A stretch of DNA of 64,000 nucleotides from Micromonospora sp. NBC_01699 (GTDB taxonomy: Bacteria > Actinomycetota > Actinomycetes > Mycobacteriales > Micromonosporaceae). Shown one piece after another: positions 42,375-51,568 of this stretch. Positions within the stretch are counted from its first letter, which is position 1; each line of letters begins with the position of its first letter. Position numbers and translations under genes: made by a program. The stretch covers positions 558,001 through 622,000 of the forward strand of contig NZ_CP109199.1 of assembly GCF_036250065.1 (NCBI RefSeq), written 5' to 3'. Below the pieces are notes generated by a model. It made no database searches and was not told the origin of the DNA. It was given only the letters and a program-made list of their open reading frames with translations.

Positions 42375-43556
42375 GTGTCGTTGCCCCCGCTCGTCGAGCC
42401 CGCCGCCGAGCTGACCGTTGAAGAGATCCGCCGCTATTCGCGCCACTTGATCATTCCCGACGTCGGGGTCGAGGGGCAGAAGCGGCTCAAGAACGCGCGG
42501 GTGCTCTGTGTGGGCGCCGGCGGCCTGGGCTCCCCGGCGCTGATGTACCTGGCCGCGGCCGGTGTCGGCACGCTGGGCATCGTCGACTTCGACACCGTCG
42601 ACGAGTCGAACCTCCAGCGCCAGATCATCCACGGTCAGTCGGACATCGGCCGGCCCAAGGCGGAGTCGGCCGCGGCGACCGTACGGGAGATCAATCCGCT
42701 GGTGAACGTGGTGATCCACAACACCGCGCTGGACCGGGACAACGTACGCGAGCTGTTCGGCCAGTACGACCTGATCGTCGACGGCACCGACAACTTCGCC
42801 ACCCGGTACATGGTCAACGACGCGGCGGTGCTGCTCGGCAAGCCGTACGTCTGGGGTTCGATCTACCGGTTCGACGGCCAGGCGTCGGTCTTCTGGGCCG
42901 AGCACGGCCCGTGCTACCGCTGCCTCTACCCGGAGCCGCCGCCGCCCGGCATGGTGCCGTCGTGCGCCGAGGGCGGCGTGCTCGGCGTGCTCTGCGCGTC
43001 GATCGGCTCGATCCAGGTGACCGAGGCGATCAAGCTGCTCACCGGCATCGGCGAGCCGCTGGTCGGCCGGCTGACCGTGTACGACGCCCTGGAGATGGAG
43101 TACCGCAAGATCAAGGTCCGCAAGGACCCGGGCTGCGTGCTCTGTGGCGAGAACCCGACGGTGACCGACCTGCTGGAGGACTACGAGGACTTCTGCGGTG
43201 CGGTCTCCACCGAGGCGCAGGACGCGGTGGTCGGCTCGACCATCACCGCCTCGGAGCTGAAGGACTGGCAGGACACCGGCAAGGACCACTTCCTGATCGA
43301 CGTCCGGGAACCGGCCGAGTTCGAGATCGTCCGCATCCCCGGCTCGACGCTGATCCCGAAGGGCGAGATCCTCTCCGGTGAGGCGCTGGCCCGGCTGCCG
43401 CAGGACCGGCAGATAGTGCTGCACTGCAAGTCCGGGGTGCGCTCGGCGGAGGCGCTGGCGGCGCTGAAGGCGGCCGGTTTCCGGGACGCGGTGCACGTAC
43501 AGGGCGGGGTGCTCGCCTGGATCAAGCAGGTTGACCCGGCGCTGCCGGCGTACTGA
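42375..43556 (+). CDS. moeZ: Adenylyltransferase/sulfurtransferase MoeZ
   Basis: This 393-residue fusion has an N-terminal E1-like ThiF/MoeB domain: VGAGGLGSPALMYLAAAG for ATP and FDTVDESNLQRQI. Zinc ligands lie in CYRCLYPE and CVLCGE. A C-terminal rhodanese domain has the active-site Cys in LHCKSGVRS. MoeZ activates the C-terminus of ubiquitin-like sulfur carriers and transfers sulfur to them for molybdopterin, thiamine or cysteine pathways. GTG 42375, six bases after GGGGAG, gives the usual MSLPPLVEPAAELT start. A strong terminator follows. Confidence 0.95.
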   Translation: MSLPPLVEPAAELTVEEIRRYSRHLIIPDVGVEGQKRLKNARVLCVGAGGLGSPALMYLAAAGVGTLGIVDFDTVDESNLQRQIIHGQSDIGRPKAESAAATVREINPLVNVVIHNTALDRDNVRELFGQYDLIVDGTDNFATRYMVNDAAVLLGKPYVWGSIYRFDGQASVFWAEHGPCYRCLYPEPPPPGMVPSCAEGGVLGVLCASIGSIQVTEAIKLLTGIGEPLVGRLTVYDALEMEYRKIKVRKDPGCVLCGENPTVTDLLEDYEDFCGAVSTEAQDAVVGSTITASELKDWQDTGKDHFLIDVREPAEFEIVRIPGSTLIPKGEILSGEALARLPQDRQIVLHCKSGVRSAEALAALKAAGFRDAVHVQGGVLAWIKQVDPALPAY

Positions 43557-43590
43557 TCATTACACCGGCCGGCGGGGCGACCGTCGGACA

Positions 43591-43631
43591 GGCTCCTTCC
43601 GTGCCGATTTTCGGTGCGGAAGGAGCCTTTT
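43591..43631 (+). terminator. Intrinsic terminator after moeZ
   Basis: A 17-bp stem (43591-43607 with 43611-43627, arm GGCTCCTTCCGTGCCGA, one G-T wobble) with a 3-base loop is followed by TTTT at 43628-43631. This is the most typical rho-independent terminator in the window. Confidence 0.9.
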
Positions 43632-43751
43632 GATGGGCGGTGGCCTGATTTCTGATCGACCGTGGCCTATGAGCGGACCTGCCGAGTGGCTGGTTGACCT
43701 CGGCTGACTTACCGAGGCAGAGAAAGTTTCCCACCGGTAGCCTTCTCTCCC

Positions 43752-44573
43752 GTGGTGGACATGGACGGTGCGATCGGCTTTGTCGTGGCGCACGGCGACG
43801 CGGTGGACCGGGCTCGGCTTTCCCGGCTGCGTACCGGTGCGCCACCTCCGCCGGAGGTGCTCGGCGACGTCGAGATGGGCGCGGCTCCGGACGGTGGCTG
43901 GCCCGCGCTCTGGGGCGGCGAGATCGCCTCGGTCGACGCCACCTGCTTCCGGCTCGCCGAACTCGACGACCTTGGCGCGCTCGACCGGCCCGCCGCCCGG
44001 AAGGCACTCGACTGGCTCGCCGGCCGGCAGGGTCCGGACGGCACCTGGGAGGAGCACGAGTCACTGGCCCGCGAGGCGCCGGACTGGGCGAAGCCCGGCG
44101 ATCCCGAGGCCGAACTCTTCCTCACCGCCAACGCCGGCTTCTGGCTCACCGTGGCCGGGCTCGACGCCCGCGCCGCCGGGCCACTCGACCACCGGGTCGG
44201 CGGCGTGTACGCCGGCTCGGTGCACGCCGCCGCCAAGGCGATCGCCGGCCGGTTGAGACCCGACGGCACCTGGCCGTCGTTCCTGGCCGCCGGTTGGTTG
44301 TCCGCCGCCGTGCTGCACCGGCAGGAACTGTTCTACGAGTCGGCGCGGATCCAGGGTGTGCTGGTCGACCGGCTGCCGGCGATGTCCCCGGCCGACGTGG
44401 CCTGGATGGCGTCGGCGCTGGTCCGGGTCGGGGTGAACCCGCAGGACTGGCTGCTGGTCGCCGCCCGCCGCCGGCTCGCCGAGACCCAGCGCAGCGACGG
44501 CGGCTGGCCGAGCGAGGACGGCGACACCTTCGACGTACACACCACGCTGCTGGTCATCCGCGCCGTCCGCTGA
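43752..44573 (+). CDS. Prenyltransferase/squalene-oxidase-repeat protein
   Basis: This 273-residue all-helical protein has two recognisable QW-like repeats: LDWLAGRQGPDGTW and LAETQRSDGGWPSEDGD. They form an alpha-toroid fold related to the terpene cyclase and prenyltransferase superfamily. It is shorter than true cyclases and lacks a visible DxDD or zinc site, so it is probably a fold relative rather than a cyclase. Such proteins are common in actinomycetes without known function. GTG 43752 is the start. It converges on proA. Confidence 0.8.
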   Translation: MVDMDGAIGFVVAHGDAVDRARLSRLRTGAPPPPEVLGDVEMGAAPDGGWPALWGGEIASVDATCFRLAELDDLGALDRPAARKALDWLAGRQGPDGTWEEHESLAREAPDWAKPGDPEAELFLTANAGFWLTVAGLDARAAGPLDHRVGGVYAGSVHAAAKAIAGRLRPDGTWPSFLAAGWLSAAVLHRQELFYESARIQGVLVDRLPAMSPADVAWMASALVRVGVNPQDWLLVAARRRLAETQRSDGGWPSEDGDTFDVHTTLLVIRAVR

Positions 44574-44598
44574 AACCGGGCGGCGGGGGCGGCGCCGG

Positions 44599-45888
44599 TC
44601 AGCCGCGCAGGTGGCCGTCGCCGGTGACGACGTACTTGGTGGAGGTCAGCTCGGGCAGCCCCATCGGGCCACGGGCGTGCAGCTTCTGGGTGGAGATGCC
44701 GATCTCGGCACCGAAGCCGAACTCGCCGCCGTCGGTGAACCGGGTGGAGGCGTTCACCATCACCGCGGCCGAGTCGACCCGGGCGACGAACTCCCGGGCC
44801 GCGCCGACCGAGTCGGTGACGATCGCCTCGGTGTGGCCGGTGCCGTACCGCCGGATGTGCTCGACCGCGGCGTCGAGCGAGTCGACCACGGCGGCCGAGA
44901 TGTCCGCGGCCAGGTATTCGGTGCCGTGGTCGGAGTCGGTGGCCGGCACCACGTCGGCGGAGTAGGCCCGGATGCGGTCGTCGCCGTGCACGGTCACCCC
45001 GGCGGTCGCGAACGCGGCCAGCATCGCCGGCAGGAACGCGTCGGCGACGTCCGCGTGCACCAGCAGCGACTCGGCGGTGTTGCAGGTCGACAGGCGCTGG
45101 GTCTTGGAGTTGAGCGCGATGTCGACGGCCTTCGCCACGTCGGCGGCGGCGTCCACGTACACGTGGCAGTTGCCCACCCCGGTCTCGATCACCGGCACCG
45201 TCGACTCCTCGACCACGGTCCGGATCAGCGAGGCGCCGCCGCGCGGGATCAGCACGTCGACCAGGCCACGGGCGCGCATCAGCTCCTTGACCGAGTCGCG
45301 GGACGAGGCGTCCAGCAGTTGGATCGCGTCGGCCGGCAGCCCGGCCCCGGTGACCGCGTCGCGCAGCACCTCGACCAGGGCGGCGTTCGAGTGCGCCGCC
45401 GACGAGGAACCGCGCAGCAGGGCGGCGTTGCCGGACTTGAGGCAGATGCCGGCGGCGTCGACGGTCACGTTCGGCCGCGCCTCGTAGATGATGCCGACCA
45501 CCCCGAACGGCACCCGGATCTGGCGCAACTCCAGGCCGTTGGGCAGGGTCGAGCCGCGAACGACCTCGCCGACCGGGTCGGCGAGCCCGGCCATCTCCCG
45601 CAACGCGGCGGCGATGCCGGCCACCCGGTCCGTGCTGAGCGCCAACCGGTCCAGGATCGCCGCGGACAGTCCGGCCGCGCGTCCGGCCGCCAGGTCCGCC
45701 TCGTTCGCGGTCAGGATCTCCGGCGTACGGGCGACCAGCGCGTCGGCCATCGCGTGCAGGCCGGCGTCCTTGGCGGTACGGGTCGCGGTGGCGAGCGTGT
45801 TCGCCGCCGTACGGGCCCGGCGTGCCTGTTCGCTGACGCTAATGTTCGCCGCCGTACGGGCCCGGCGTGCCTGCTCGGTGACGCTCAT
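44599..45888 (-). CDS. proA: Gamma-glutamyl phosphate reductase
   Basis: This 429-residue enzyme of proline synthesis reduces L-glutamyl-5-phosphate to the semialdehyde with NADPH. Blocks are [31 protein letters not shown] and the catalytic Cys region [26 protein letters not shown] is at the end. ATG 45888 is chosen, as GAGGAG lies six bases upstream. The N-terminus carries a 45-bp tandem duplication, so [14 protein letters not shown] appears twice in near-identical form. It lies 17 bases after proB in one operon. Confidence 0.95.
   Translation of the reverse strand: MSVTEQARRARTAANISVSEQARRARTAANTLATATRTAKDAGLHAMADALVARTPEILTANEADLAAGRAAGLSAAILDRLALSTDRVAGIAAALREMAGLADPVGEVVRGSTLPNGLELRQIRVPFGVVGIIYEARPNVTVDAAGICLKSGNAALLRGSSSAAHSNAALVEVLRDAVTGAGLPADAIQLLDASSRDSVKELMRARGLVDVLIPRGGASLIRTVVEESTVPVIETGVGNCHVYVDAAADVAKAVDIALNSKTQRLSTCNTAESLLVHADVADAFLPAMLAAFATAGVTVHGDDRIRAYSADVVPATDSDHGTEYLAADISAAVVDSLDAAVEHIRRYGTGHTEAIVTDSVGAAREFVARVDSAAVMVNASTRFTDGGEFGFGAEIGISTQKLHARGPMGLPELTSTKYVVTGDGHLRG
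45799..45888 (-). repeat. 45-bp tandem duplication of the proA start
   Basis: The first 15 codons of proA (45844-45888) are repeated directly (45799-45843), with three base changes. One of them turns the second copy's ATG into ATT. The duplication therefore copied the start codon and first codons, and the inner start was then lost. Confidence 0.92.
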
Positions 45889-45905
45889 CTCGAACTCCTC
45901 GTTTC

Positions 45906-47018
45906 TCACAGCAGGACGAGGTCGTCGCGGTGCACGACCTCACGCTCGTACGCCGGGCCGAGGGCGGCGGCGAGTTCGCCGGTGGACCGCCCGAGCAGTC
46001 CGGGCAGTTCGACCGCGTCGTAGTTGACCAGCCCTCGGGCGACCGGGGTGCCGAGGATGTCGACCAGGTCGACCGGGTCACCGGCGGTGAAGGTGCCGTC
46101 GACGGCGGTGATGCCGGCCGGCAGCAGCGACTTGCGGCGGGTGACCACGGCCTGCACCGCGCCCGGGTCCAGGTGCAGCCGGCCCCGGGGCGAGGTGGCG
46201 TGGGCCAGCCAGAACAGCCGGGCACCGGGCCGCTGCACGGCCGGGTGGAACAGGGTGCCGACGTGGTCGGCGCCGGCCAGCGCCTCGGCGGCGAGCGGTG
46301 CGGCGGTGAGCACGACCGGGATGCCGAAGCCGGTGGCGATCCGGGCCGCCTCGACCTTGGTGACCATGCCGCCGGTGCCGACACCGGCCCGTCCGGCCCG
46401 GCCGATGGTTACCGTCGCCAGGTCGTCGGTGCTGTGCACCTGCTCGATCCTGGTGGTGCCGGGCTTGGCCGGGTCGCCGGTGTAGAGGGCGTCGACGTCG
46501 GAGAGCAGCACCAGCAGGTCGGCCTGGACCAGGGCGGCGACCAGTGCGGCGAGCCGGTCGTTGTCGCCGAACCGGATCTCCTCGGTGGCGACCGTGTCGT
46601 TCTCGTTGACGATCGGTACGGCCCGCAGGTCGAGCAGCTTGCGCAGGGTCCGGTACGCGTTGCGGTAGTGCACCCGCCGGGTGACGTCGTCGACGGTGAG
46701 CAGGACCTGCCCGACGGTGCGTCCGTGCCGGGCGAAGCTGGCCGCGTACCGGCCGATCAGCAGGCCCTGCCCGACGCTGGCGGCGGCCTGCTGGGTGGCC
46801 AGGTCACGCGGTCGGCGGGGCAGCCCGAGCGGGGCCAGACCGGCGGCGATCGCACCGGAGGAGACCAGCACGATCTCCCGCCCGTCCGCCGCCAGCGCGG
46901 CGAGTACGTCGGTGAGGGCGTCGACCCGATCGGTGTCGAGTCCGCCGCTGGCGGTGGTCAGCGAGGACGAGCCGACCTTGACCACGATCCGCCGCGCTGC
47001 CGTGACTGCTTCACGCAC
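45906..47018 (-). CDS. proB: Glutamate 5-kinase
   Basis: This 370-residue enzyme catalyses the first step of proline synthesis. The amino acid kinase domain (about residues 1-255) has [45 protein letters not shown] and [16 protein letters not shown] domain (about 280-370) has [23 protein letters not shown] 47018 starts the typical [17 protein letters not shown]-terminus; the longer frame runs into the divergent gene. proB and proA form one operon. Proline feedback inhibition is usual for ProB. Confidence 0.95.
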   Translation of the reverse strand: MREAVTAARRIVVKVGSSSLTTASGGLDTDRVDALTDVLAALAADGREIVLVSSGAIAAGLAPLGLPRRPRDLATQQAAASVGQGLLIGRYAASFARHGRTVGQVLLTVDDVTRRVHYRNAYRTLRKLLDLRAVPIVNENDTVATEEIRFGDNDRLAALVAALVQADLLVLLSDVDALYTGDPAKPGTTRIEQVHSTDDLATVTIGRAGRAGVGTGGMVTKVEAARIATGFGIPVVLTAAPLAAEALAGADHVGTLFHPAVQRPGARLFWLAHATSPRGRLHLDPGAVQAVVTRRKSLLPAGITAVDGTFTAGDPVDLVDILGTPVARGLVNYDAVELPGLLGRSTGELAAALGPAYEREVVHRDDLVLL

Positions 47019-47079
47019 CCGCCCATTCTGCGCGGTTATCGGCGGTGGGCGGCGGTCGGCTCCCATATGCTGGCGATCC

Positions 47080-47388
47080 GTGACGACGGAAGAGTACGTC
47101 GAGGCCGTACTGGCCCTGGTCGAGCGGATCCCGCCGGGACGGGTGATGTCGTACGGGGCGATAGCGGACGCGCTGGCCGCTCGCTCCGGCCGCAACTCCG
47201 CCCGCCAGGTCGGGTCGATCATGAGTCGGCACGGCGGCGGTGTGCCCTGGTACCGGGTGGTGAACTCGGCCGGTCGGCTGCCGCCGGGGCACGAGTCGCG
47301 GGCGCGGGCCCGGCTGGTCGCCGAGGGTGCCCCGATGCGCGGCGACCGGGTGGACCTGCGGACCGCCGCCTGGTTCCCAACGGACTGA
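47080..47388 (+). CDS. Alkyltransferase-like protein (ATL), MGMT relative
   Basis: This 102-residue protein matches the DNA-binding domain of O6-alkylguanine-DNA alkyltransferases (IPPGRVMSYGAIADALAA, SARQVGSIMSRH). The active-site motif PCHRV is replaced by PWYRV, so it has Trp in place of the alkyl-acceptor Cys. ATL proteins bind O6-alkylguanine without repairing it and hand the lesion to nucleotide excision repair. GTG 47080 starts 61 bases from the divergent proB. Confidence 0.9.
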   Translation: MTTEEYVEAVLALVERIPPGRVMSYGAIADALAARSGRNSARQVGSIMSRHGGGVPWYRVVNSAGRLPPGHESRARARLVAEGAPMRGDRVDLRTAAWFPTD

Positions 47389-47482
47389 TGGGATGCGGTC
47401 GCCGCACCCCGCTTTCCGGGCGGTCAGGATCGGATCTTCGGGGGGTGGGGCGGACCGCGTACCGCCGTTAGCATTCGGCCCC

Positions 47483-48898
47483 ATGACTGCCTCGCCGGCC
47501 GGGACCGGCCTGCCCCGCCGGGTACGCGCCGGGTACGCGCTCGGATCGCTGGCCACCGGGGCGTTCGGCACCGTACCGGGGTTGGTGCTGCTGCCGTACC
47601 TGACGGACACGTTGGGGATCGCGGCCGGCATCGCGGCGCTGCTGGTGTTGCTGCCGAAGGCGTGGGACGTACTGGTCAACCCGGTGGTCGGGCGGATCTC
47701 CGACCGGTCCCGCTCGCCGTGGGGGCCGCGCCGGCCGTTCCTGCTGTTCGGCGGGATCGCGCTGGCGGTGCTGTTCGCGGCGATGTTCGCCGGACCGGTG
47801 GGCACCGGTGCCGACGCCGGCTGGTACGTGGCGTTCGCCTTCCTGGCCACCGCGACCGCTTTTGCCTTCTTCCAGGTGCCGTACGTGGCGATGCCGGCCG
47901 AGTTGACCGACGACTACCAGGAACGTACCCGCCTGATGACGTGGCGGATCGCGGTGCTGGCGGTGGCCATCCTGGTCTCCGGCGCGGTCGCCCCGGCCGT
48001 GGTGCAGGCGGGTGGCTCGGGCATCCCCGGACACCGGTGGATGGGTCTGTTCGTGGCGGTGCTGATCGTCGCCGGTGCGGTGGGCGCCTTCGTCGGCACC
48101 CGAGGCACCTCGGCCGGTACGGTCGGCGAGAGTGAACCGAGCCTGCGGGCGCAGTTGCGGGTCGTGTCGGGCAACCGGCCGTTCCGGTTGCTGCTGGCCT
48201 GTTTCGTCATCCAGTCGGCCGGGATCGCGACCGTGCTCGCCGGGGTCAACTACTTCGTCGAACAGGTGCTGGACGCGGGCGAGGGCGGCACCACCATCGC
48301 GTTCGTCGCGTTTGTCGGGCCGGCGCTGCTGGTGATGCCGCTCTGGTCCCGGATCGGTGCCCGGATCGGCAAGCTGAGGGCCTTCGTCCGGGCCTCACTG
48401 ATCTTCGCGGTCGGCGCGTTGGCGCTGGTCGCCGCGCCGCTGCTGCCGTCCGTGCTGCCGTACCTGGTGATCGTGGTGATCGGCTGCGGTTATGCCGGCC
48501 TCCAGGTCTTCGCGCTGGCCATGTTGCCGGACTGCATCGCGTACGACACCGCGCGGACCGGGCGCCGGCAGGCGGGGGTGTTCACCGGGGTGTGGACGGC
48601 GGGGGAGACGTTCGGGTTGGCCTTCGGGCCGGGCATCTACGGGCTGGTGTTGCAGGTGTTCGGTTACGTCTCGTCGGACACCGGGACGGCGGCGGCGCAG
48701 TCGGACACCGCCCGGCTCGGGGTGCTGCTCGGCTTCACCGTACTGCCGGCGCTGCTGGTCGGGTTGCCGGTGCTGCTGCTGCGGCGCTACGACCTGACCT
48801 CGGCCCGCCTCGCCGAGGCCGAAGCGGCGGCCGAAGCGGGGGCGGGGGCGGGGTTCGAGCGGTCGGCGGCGGTCGGCGAGAGCGAGCCGAGCCGGTGA
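47483..48898 (+). CDS. GPH-type MFS transporter
   Basis: This 471-residue membrane protein has 12 predicted helices. The pattern WDVLVNPVVGRISDRSRSPW and GPRRPFLLFGG after helix 2 is the mark of the glycoside-pentoside-hexuronide:cation symporter family. PDCIAYDTARTGRRQAGVFTG occurs in the second half. The substrate is unknown. The first codon is ATG 47483. Its stop overlaps a GTG (48895) that could start the downstream PLP enzyme, so the two may be coupled. Confidence 0.88.
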   Translation: MTASPAGTGLPRRVRAGYALGSLATGAFGTVPGLVLLPYLTDTLGIAAGIAALLVLLPKAWDVLVNPVVGRISDRSRSPWGPRRPFLLFGGIALAVLFAAMFAGPVGTGADAGWYVAFAFLATATAFAFFQVPYVAMPAELTDDYQERTRLMTWRIAVLAVAILVSGAVAPAVVQAGGSGIPGHRWMGLFVAVLIVAGAVGAFVGTRGTSAGTVGESEPSLRAQLRVVSGNRPFRLLLACFVIQSAGIATVLAGVNYFVEQVLDAGEGGTTIAFVAFVGPALLVMPLWSRIGARIGKLRAFVRASLIFAVGALALVAAPLLPSVLPYLVIVVIGCGYAGLQVFALAMLPDCIAYDTARTGRRQAGVFTGVWTAGETFGLAFGPGIYGLVLQVFGYVSSDTGTAAAQSDTARLGVLLGFTVLPALLVGLPVLLLRRYDLTSARLAEAEAAAEAGAGAGFERSAAVGESEPSR

Positions 48899-48924
48899 TC
48901 GAGTCGGCTGTTACGGTGTCCGCC

Positions 48925-50412
48925 ATGGTCGAGGCGCTGCCCCCGCACGGCGTACCCGCTGCCCAGGTGTTGGACGAGGTACGCGGCCTGCGGGCCGCCG
49001 ACCGGCCGACCCACGGCGGGCGGTTGTTCGCCTACGTCTACGACCCGGCGGTGCCCGGCCTGGACGACTTGGCGAACTCGGCGTACGCGCTGTCGGCGCA
49101 CGTGAACGGGCTCGACCCGACCGCCTTCCCGTCGCTGCTGGCGATGGAGAACGCGCTGGTCGGCGCGGCGGCCACGGTGCTCGGCGGCGGTCCGGGCAGC
49201 AGCGCGCCGGAGGTGGTCGGCAGTGTCACCGGCGGCGGGACCGAGTCGCTGATCCTGGCGGTGAAGACCGCGCGGGACGCGCACCCGGAGATCGGGGCGC
49301 CCCGGCTGGTGGTGCCGGTGACCGCGCACGCGGCGTTCGCGAAGGCGGCGCACTATCTCGGCGTCGCGCTGGACCTGGTGCCGGTGTCACCGGAGACGTT
49401 GCGTCCGGATCCGGCCGACATCGCCGCCGCGATCGGTCCGCAGACGGTGCTGGTGGCGTGCTCGGCGCCGTCGTACGCGCACGGGGTGGTCGACCCGGTG
49501 GCCGCGATCGCACAGATCGCGGCGGCGGCCGGGGTGCGCTGTCACGTGGACGCCTGCTTCGGCGGCTGGACGCTGCCGTACCTGCGCCGGCTCGGTGTCG
49601 AGGTGCCGCCGTTCGACTTCGCCGTGCCGGGGGTCACCTCGATCTCGGTCGACCTGCACAAGTACGCGTACGCGCCGAAGGGTGTGTCGGTGCTGCTGCA
49701 CCGGGACGAAGGGCTGCGCCGACCGCAGTACTTCGCCTTCGCCGACTGGCCCGGTTACACGATGCTGAACCCGGTGATCTCGTCCACCCGTTCGGGCGGG
49801 CCGATCGCGGCGGCGTTCGCCACCCTGCGGTTTATCGGCGACGCGGGTTACCTGGCTCTGGCTCGGACCACTGTGGATGCTGTGCGTGGGTTGGCCGACG
49901 AGGTCAGGGGCGTGGACGGGCTGCGGCTGCTGGCCGAGCCCGAGGCGACCGTGGTCTGTTTCGGCACCGAGGATCCCGGCCTGGACCTGTTCGTCCTGGC
50001 GGACGAACTCACCGTCCGTGGTTGGCACACCCAACCCCAGTTGGCGTACGGCGATCTGCCGGCCAGCATCCACCTGACGGTGACCGCCTCGGTGGCGCCC
50101 CGGGTGGCCGATTTCGGGGTGGACCTGCGGGCCGCCGTGGCCGCCGCACGGGTTGCCGGTCCGGTCGAGCTGCCGGCCGAGTTGCTGGCGCTGGCCGGCG
50201 CGCTGACCCCGGAGCAGCTCACCCCGGAACTCGTCGCCGGCCTCGCCGCCGGGTTGGGCCTGGGTGGCGGTGACGGTGCCGACACCGGGTCGAGCGGGCC
50301 GTTGCCGGAGCGGGTTGCCGTGGTCAACACCCTGCTCAACGCCGCCCCGGTACGCCTGCGTGAGCGGTTGCTGGTGGAGTTCCTCAGCCTGTTGCAACGC
50401 CCGACCTACTGA
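48925..50412 (+). CDS. PLP-dependent group II decarboxylase-like enzyme
   Basis: This 495-residue pyridoxal-phosphate enzyme has fold type I. VTGGGTESLILAVKTAR binds the cofactor phosphate, CHVDACFGGW supplies the Asp, and SVDLHKYAYAPKGVSVLL the Schiff-base Lys. The closest type is sphingosine-1-phosphate-lyase-like or tyrosine/aspartate decarboxylase-like, and the substrate is uncertain. ATG 48925 fits the usual N-terminus; GTG 48895, which overlaps the transporter stop, would add 10 residues. Coupling with the GPH-type transporter suggests possible uptake and metabolism of one substrate, which is inference. Confidence 0.85.
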   Translation: MVEALPPHGVPAAQVLDEVRGLRAADRPTHGGRLFAYVYDPAVPGLDDLANSAYALSAHVNGLDPTAFPSLLAMENALVGAAATVLGGGPGSSAPEVVGSVTGGGTESLILAVKTARDAHPEIGAPRLVVPVTAHAAFAKAAHYLGVALDLVPVSPETLRPDPADIAAAIGPQTVLVACSAPSYAHGVVDPVAAIAQIAAAAGVRCHVDACFGGWTLPYLRRLGVEVPPFDFAVPGVTSISVDLHKYAYAPKGVSVLLHRDEGLRRPQYFAFADWPGYTMLNPVISSTRSGGPIAAAFATLRFIGDAGYLALARTTVDAVRGLADEVRGVDGLRLLAEPEATVVCFGTEDPGLDLFVLADELTVRGWHTQPQLAYGDLPASIHLTVTASVAPRVADFGVDLRAAVAAARVAGPVELPAELLALAGALTPEQLTPELVAGLAAGLGLGGGDGADTGSSGPLPERVAVVNTLLNAAPVRLRERLLVEFLSLLQRPTY

Positions 50413-50550
50413 CCGCCGGTCGGTGCCGACGTCCGCCCCTCGCGGTTTTCCCCGGTCGGGACTGCGTTAGCGTCAACGCCCGTCGAAGGATGATCCAGCC
50501 ACCCGGACGGGGTTGTCCTCCGGCCTCCATCCCGGCTCCGAGAGGCGCAT

Positions 50551-51387
50551 GTGAACATCCTGGAAGCGGTGCTGCTGGGCGCGGTGGAGGGGCTCACCGA
50601 GTTCCTGCCGGTATCCAGCACCGGCCACCTCACCATCCTGGAAAAGCTGCTCGGCTACTCCATCGACGACCCCGACATCACCGCGTTCACCGCGATCATC
50701 CAGGTCGGCGCGGTGTTCGCGACCCTGCTCTATCTCCGCAAGGATCTGGTCCGGATCCTCACCGCCTGGGTACGCGGGGTGTTCAGCCCGGCGGGTCGGG
50801 CGAGTCCGGACTACCGGTTCGGCTGGGCGGTCATCCTGGGTTCGATCCCGATCGGGGTGATCGGGCTGCTGTTCAAGGACCAGATCGAGACCACGTTGCG
50901 CAGTCTGTGGTTCGTCGGCTTCGCGCTGATTCTCTGGTCCGGGGTGATGTGGTTCGCCGACCGGGCCGCCACCCAGGTCCGCCACGAGTCGGACGTGACC
51001 TGGAAGGACACGCTGATCATCGGCACGGTGCAGGCCCTCGCGCTGATTCCGGGCATCTCCCGGTCGGGTGCGACGATGTCCGCCGGGTTGCTGCGTGACC
51101 TGGACCGGGTCACCGTGACCCGGTTGTCGTTCTTCCTCTCCATCCCGGCGCTGATGGCCGCGGGCGCGCTCCAGGTGGTGGACGAGTACGACAACATCAG
51201 CACCGGGGTCGGCTGGCCGGCGACCATCACCGCCACCCTGGTCAGCGGGATCGTCGGTTACTTCGCCGTGGCCTGGCTGCTGAAGTTCATCGCCCGGCAC
51301 ACGTACACGATGTTCATCGTCTACCGGGTGATCCTCGGCACGGTGGTGCTGGTCCTGGTCGGTACGGGCACCATCTCCGCCACCTGA
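50551..51387 (+). CDS. uppP: Undecaprenyl-diphosphatase UppP
   Basis: This 278-residue membrane enzyme recycles the lipid carrier for peptidoglycan by dephosphorylating undecaprenyl diphosphate; it also underlies bacitracin tolerance. The signatures are GAVEGLTEFLPVSSTGHL near the N-terminus and LIPGISRSGATMSAGLLRDL in the second half. About eight TM helices are visible. GTG 50551 follows GAGAGG. A long perfect hairpin follows the stop. Confidence 0.95.
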   Translation: MNILEAVLLGAVEGLTEFLPVSSTGHLTILEKLLGYSIDDPDITAFTAIIQVGAVFATLLYLRKDLVRILTAWVRGVFSPAGRASPDYRFGWAVILGSIPIGVIGLLFKDQIETTLRSLWFVGFALILWSGVMWFADRAATQVRHESDVTWKDTLIIGTVQALALIPGISRSGATMSAGLLRDLDRVTVTRLSFFLSIPALMAAGALQVVDEYDNISTGVGWPATITATLVSGIVGYFAVAWLLKFIARHTYTMFIVYRVILGTVVLVLVGTGTISAT

Positions 51388-51405
51388 GTCCGATCCGACG
51401 ACCCG

Positions 51406-51455
51406 GCAGCGGCCCGGTGTCCCGCCCCTGCACGGGTGGCACACCGGGCCGCTGC
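51406..51455 (+). terminator. 15-bp perfect hairpin after uppP
   Basis: The arms GCAGCGGCCCGGTGT (51406-51420) and its exact complement (51441-51455) enclose a 20-base loop that itself can pair. It starts 19 bases after the uppP stop. Confidence 0.88.
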
Positions 51456-51499
51456 GCTGCGTGGCGGTACGAATACATCGACGAACTTATTTCCAGGTC

Positions 51500-51527
51500 T
51501 TTACTGTAAATAGTGTTTACTATAAAT
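51500..51527 (+). promoter_or_regulatory. AT-rich direct repeats at LPMO promoter
   Basis: TTTACTGTAAAT (51500-51511) and TTTACTATAAAT (51516-51527) are near-identical 12-mers 16 bp apart, each close to a palindrome (TTTAC/GTAAA). The second contains TATAAA as a possible -10 box with TTTACT upstream as -35. Such AT-rich DNA is rare in this window, so it is a probable regulated promoter of the chitin-type LPMO gene. Confidence 0.6.
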
Positions 51528-51568
51528 TGTTAAGGGCGCCCTGCCGAGTCCGAGTAAGGAGCCCTTCG

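Noticed and set aside
43752-44573. Terpene cyclase
   Set aside because: Only QW-like repeats are seen; no DxDD or other catalytic motif, and the protein is too short.
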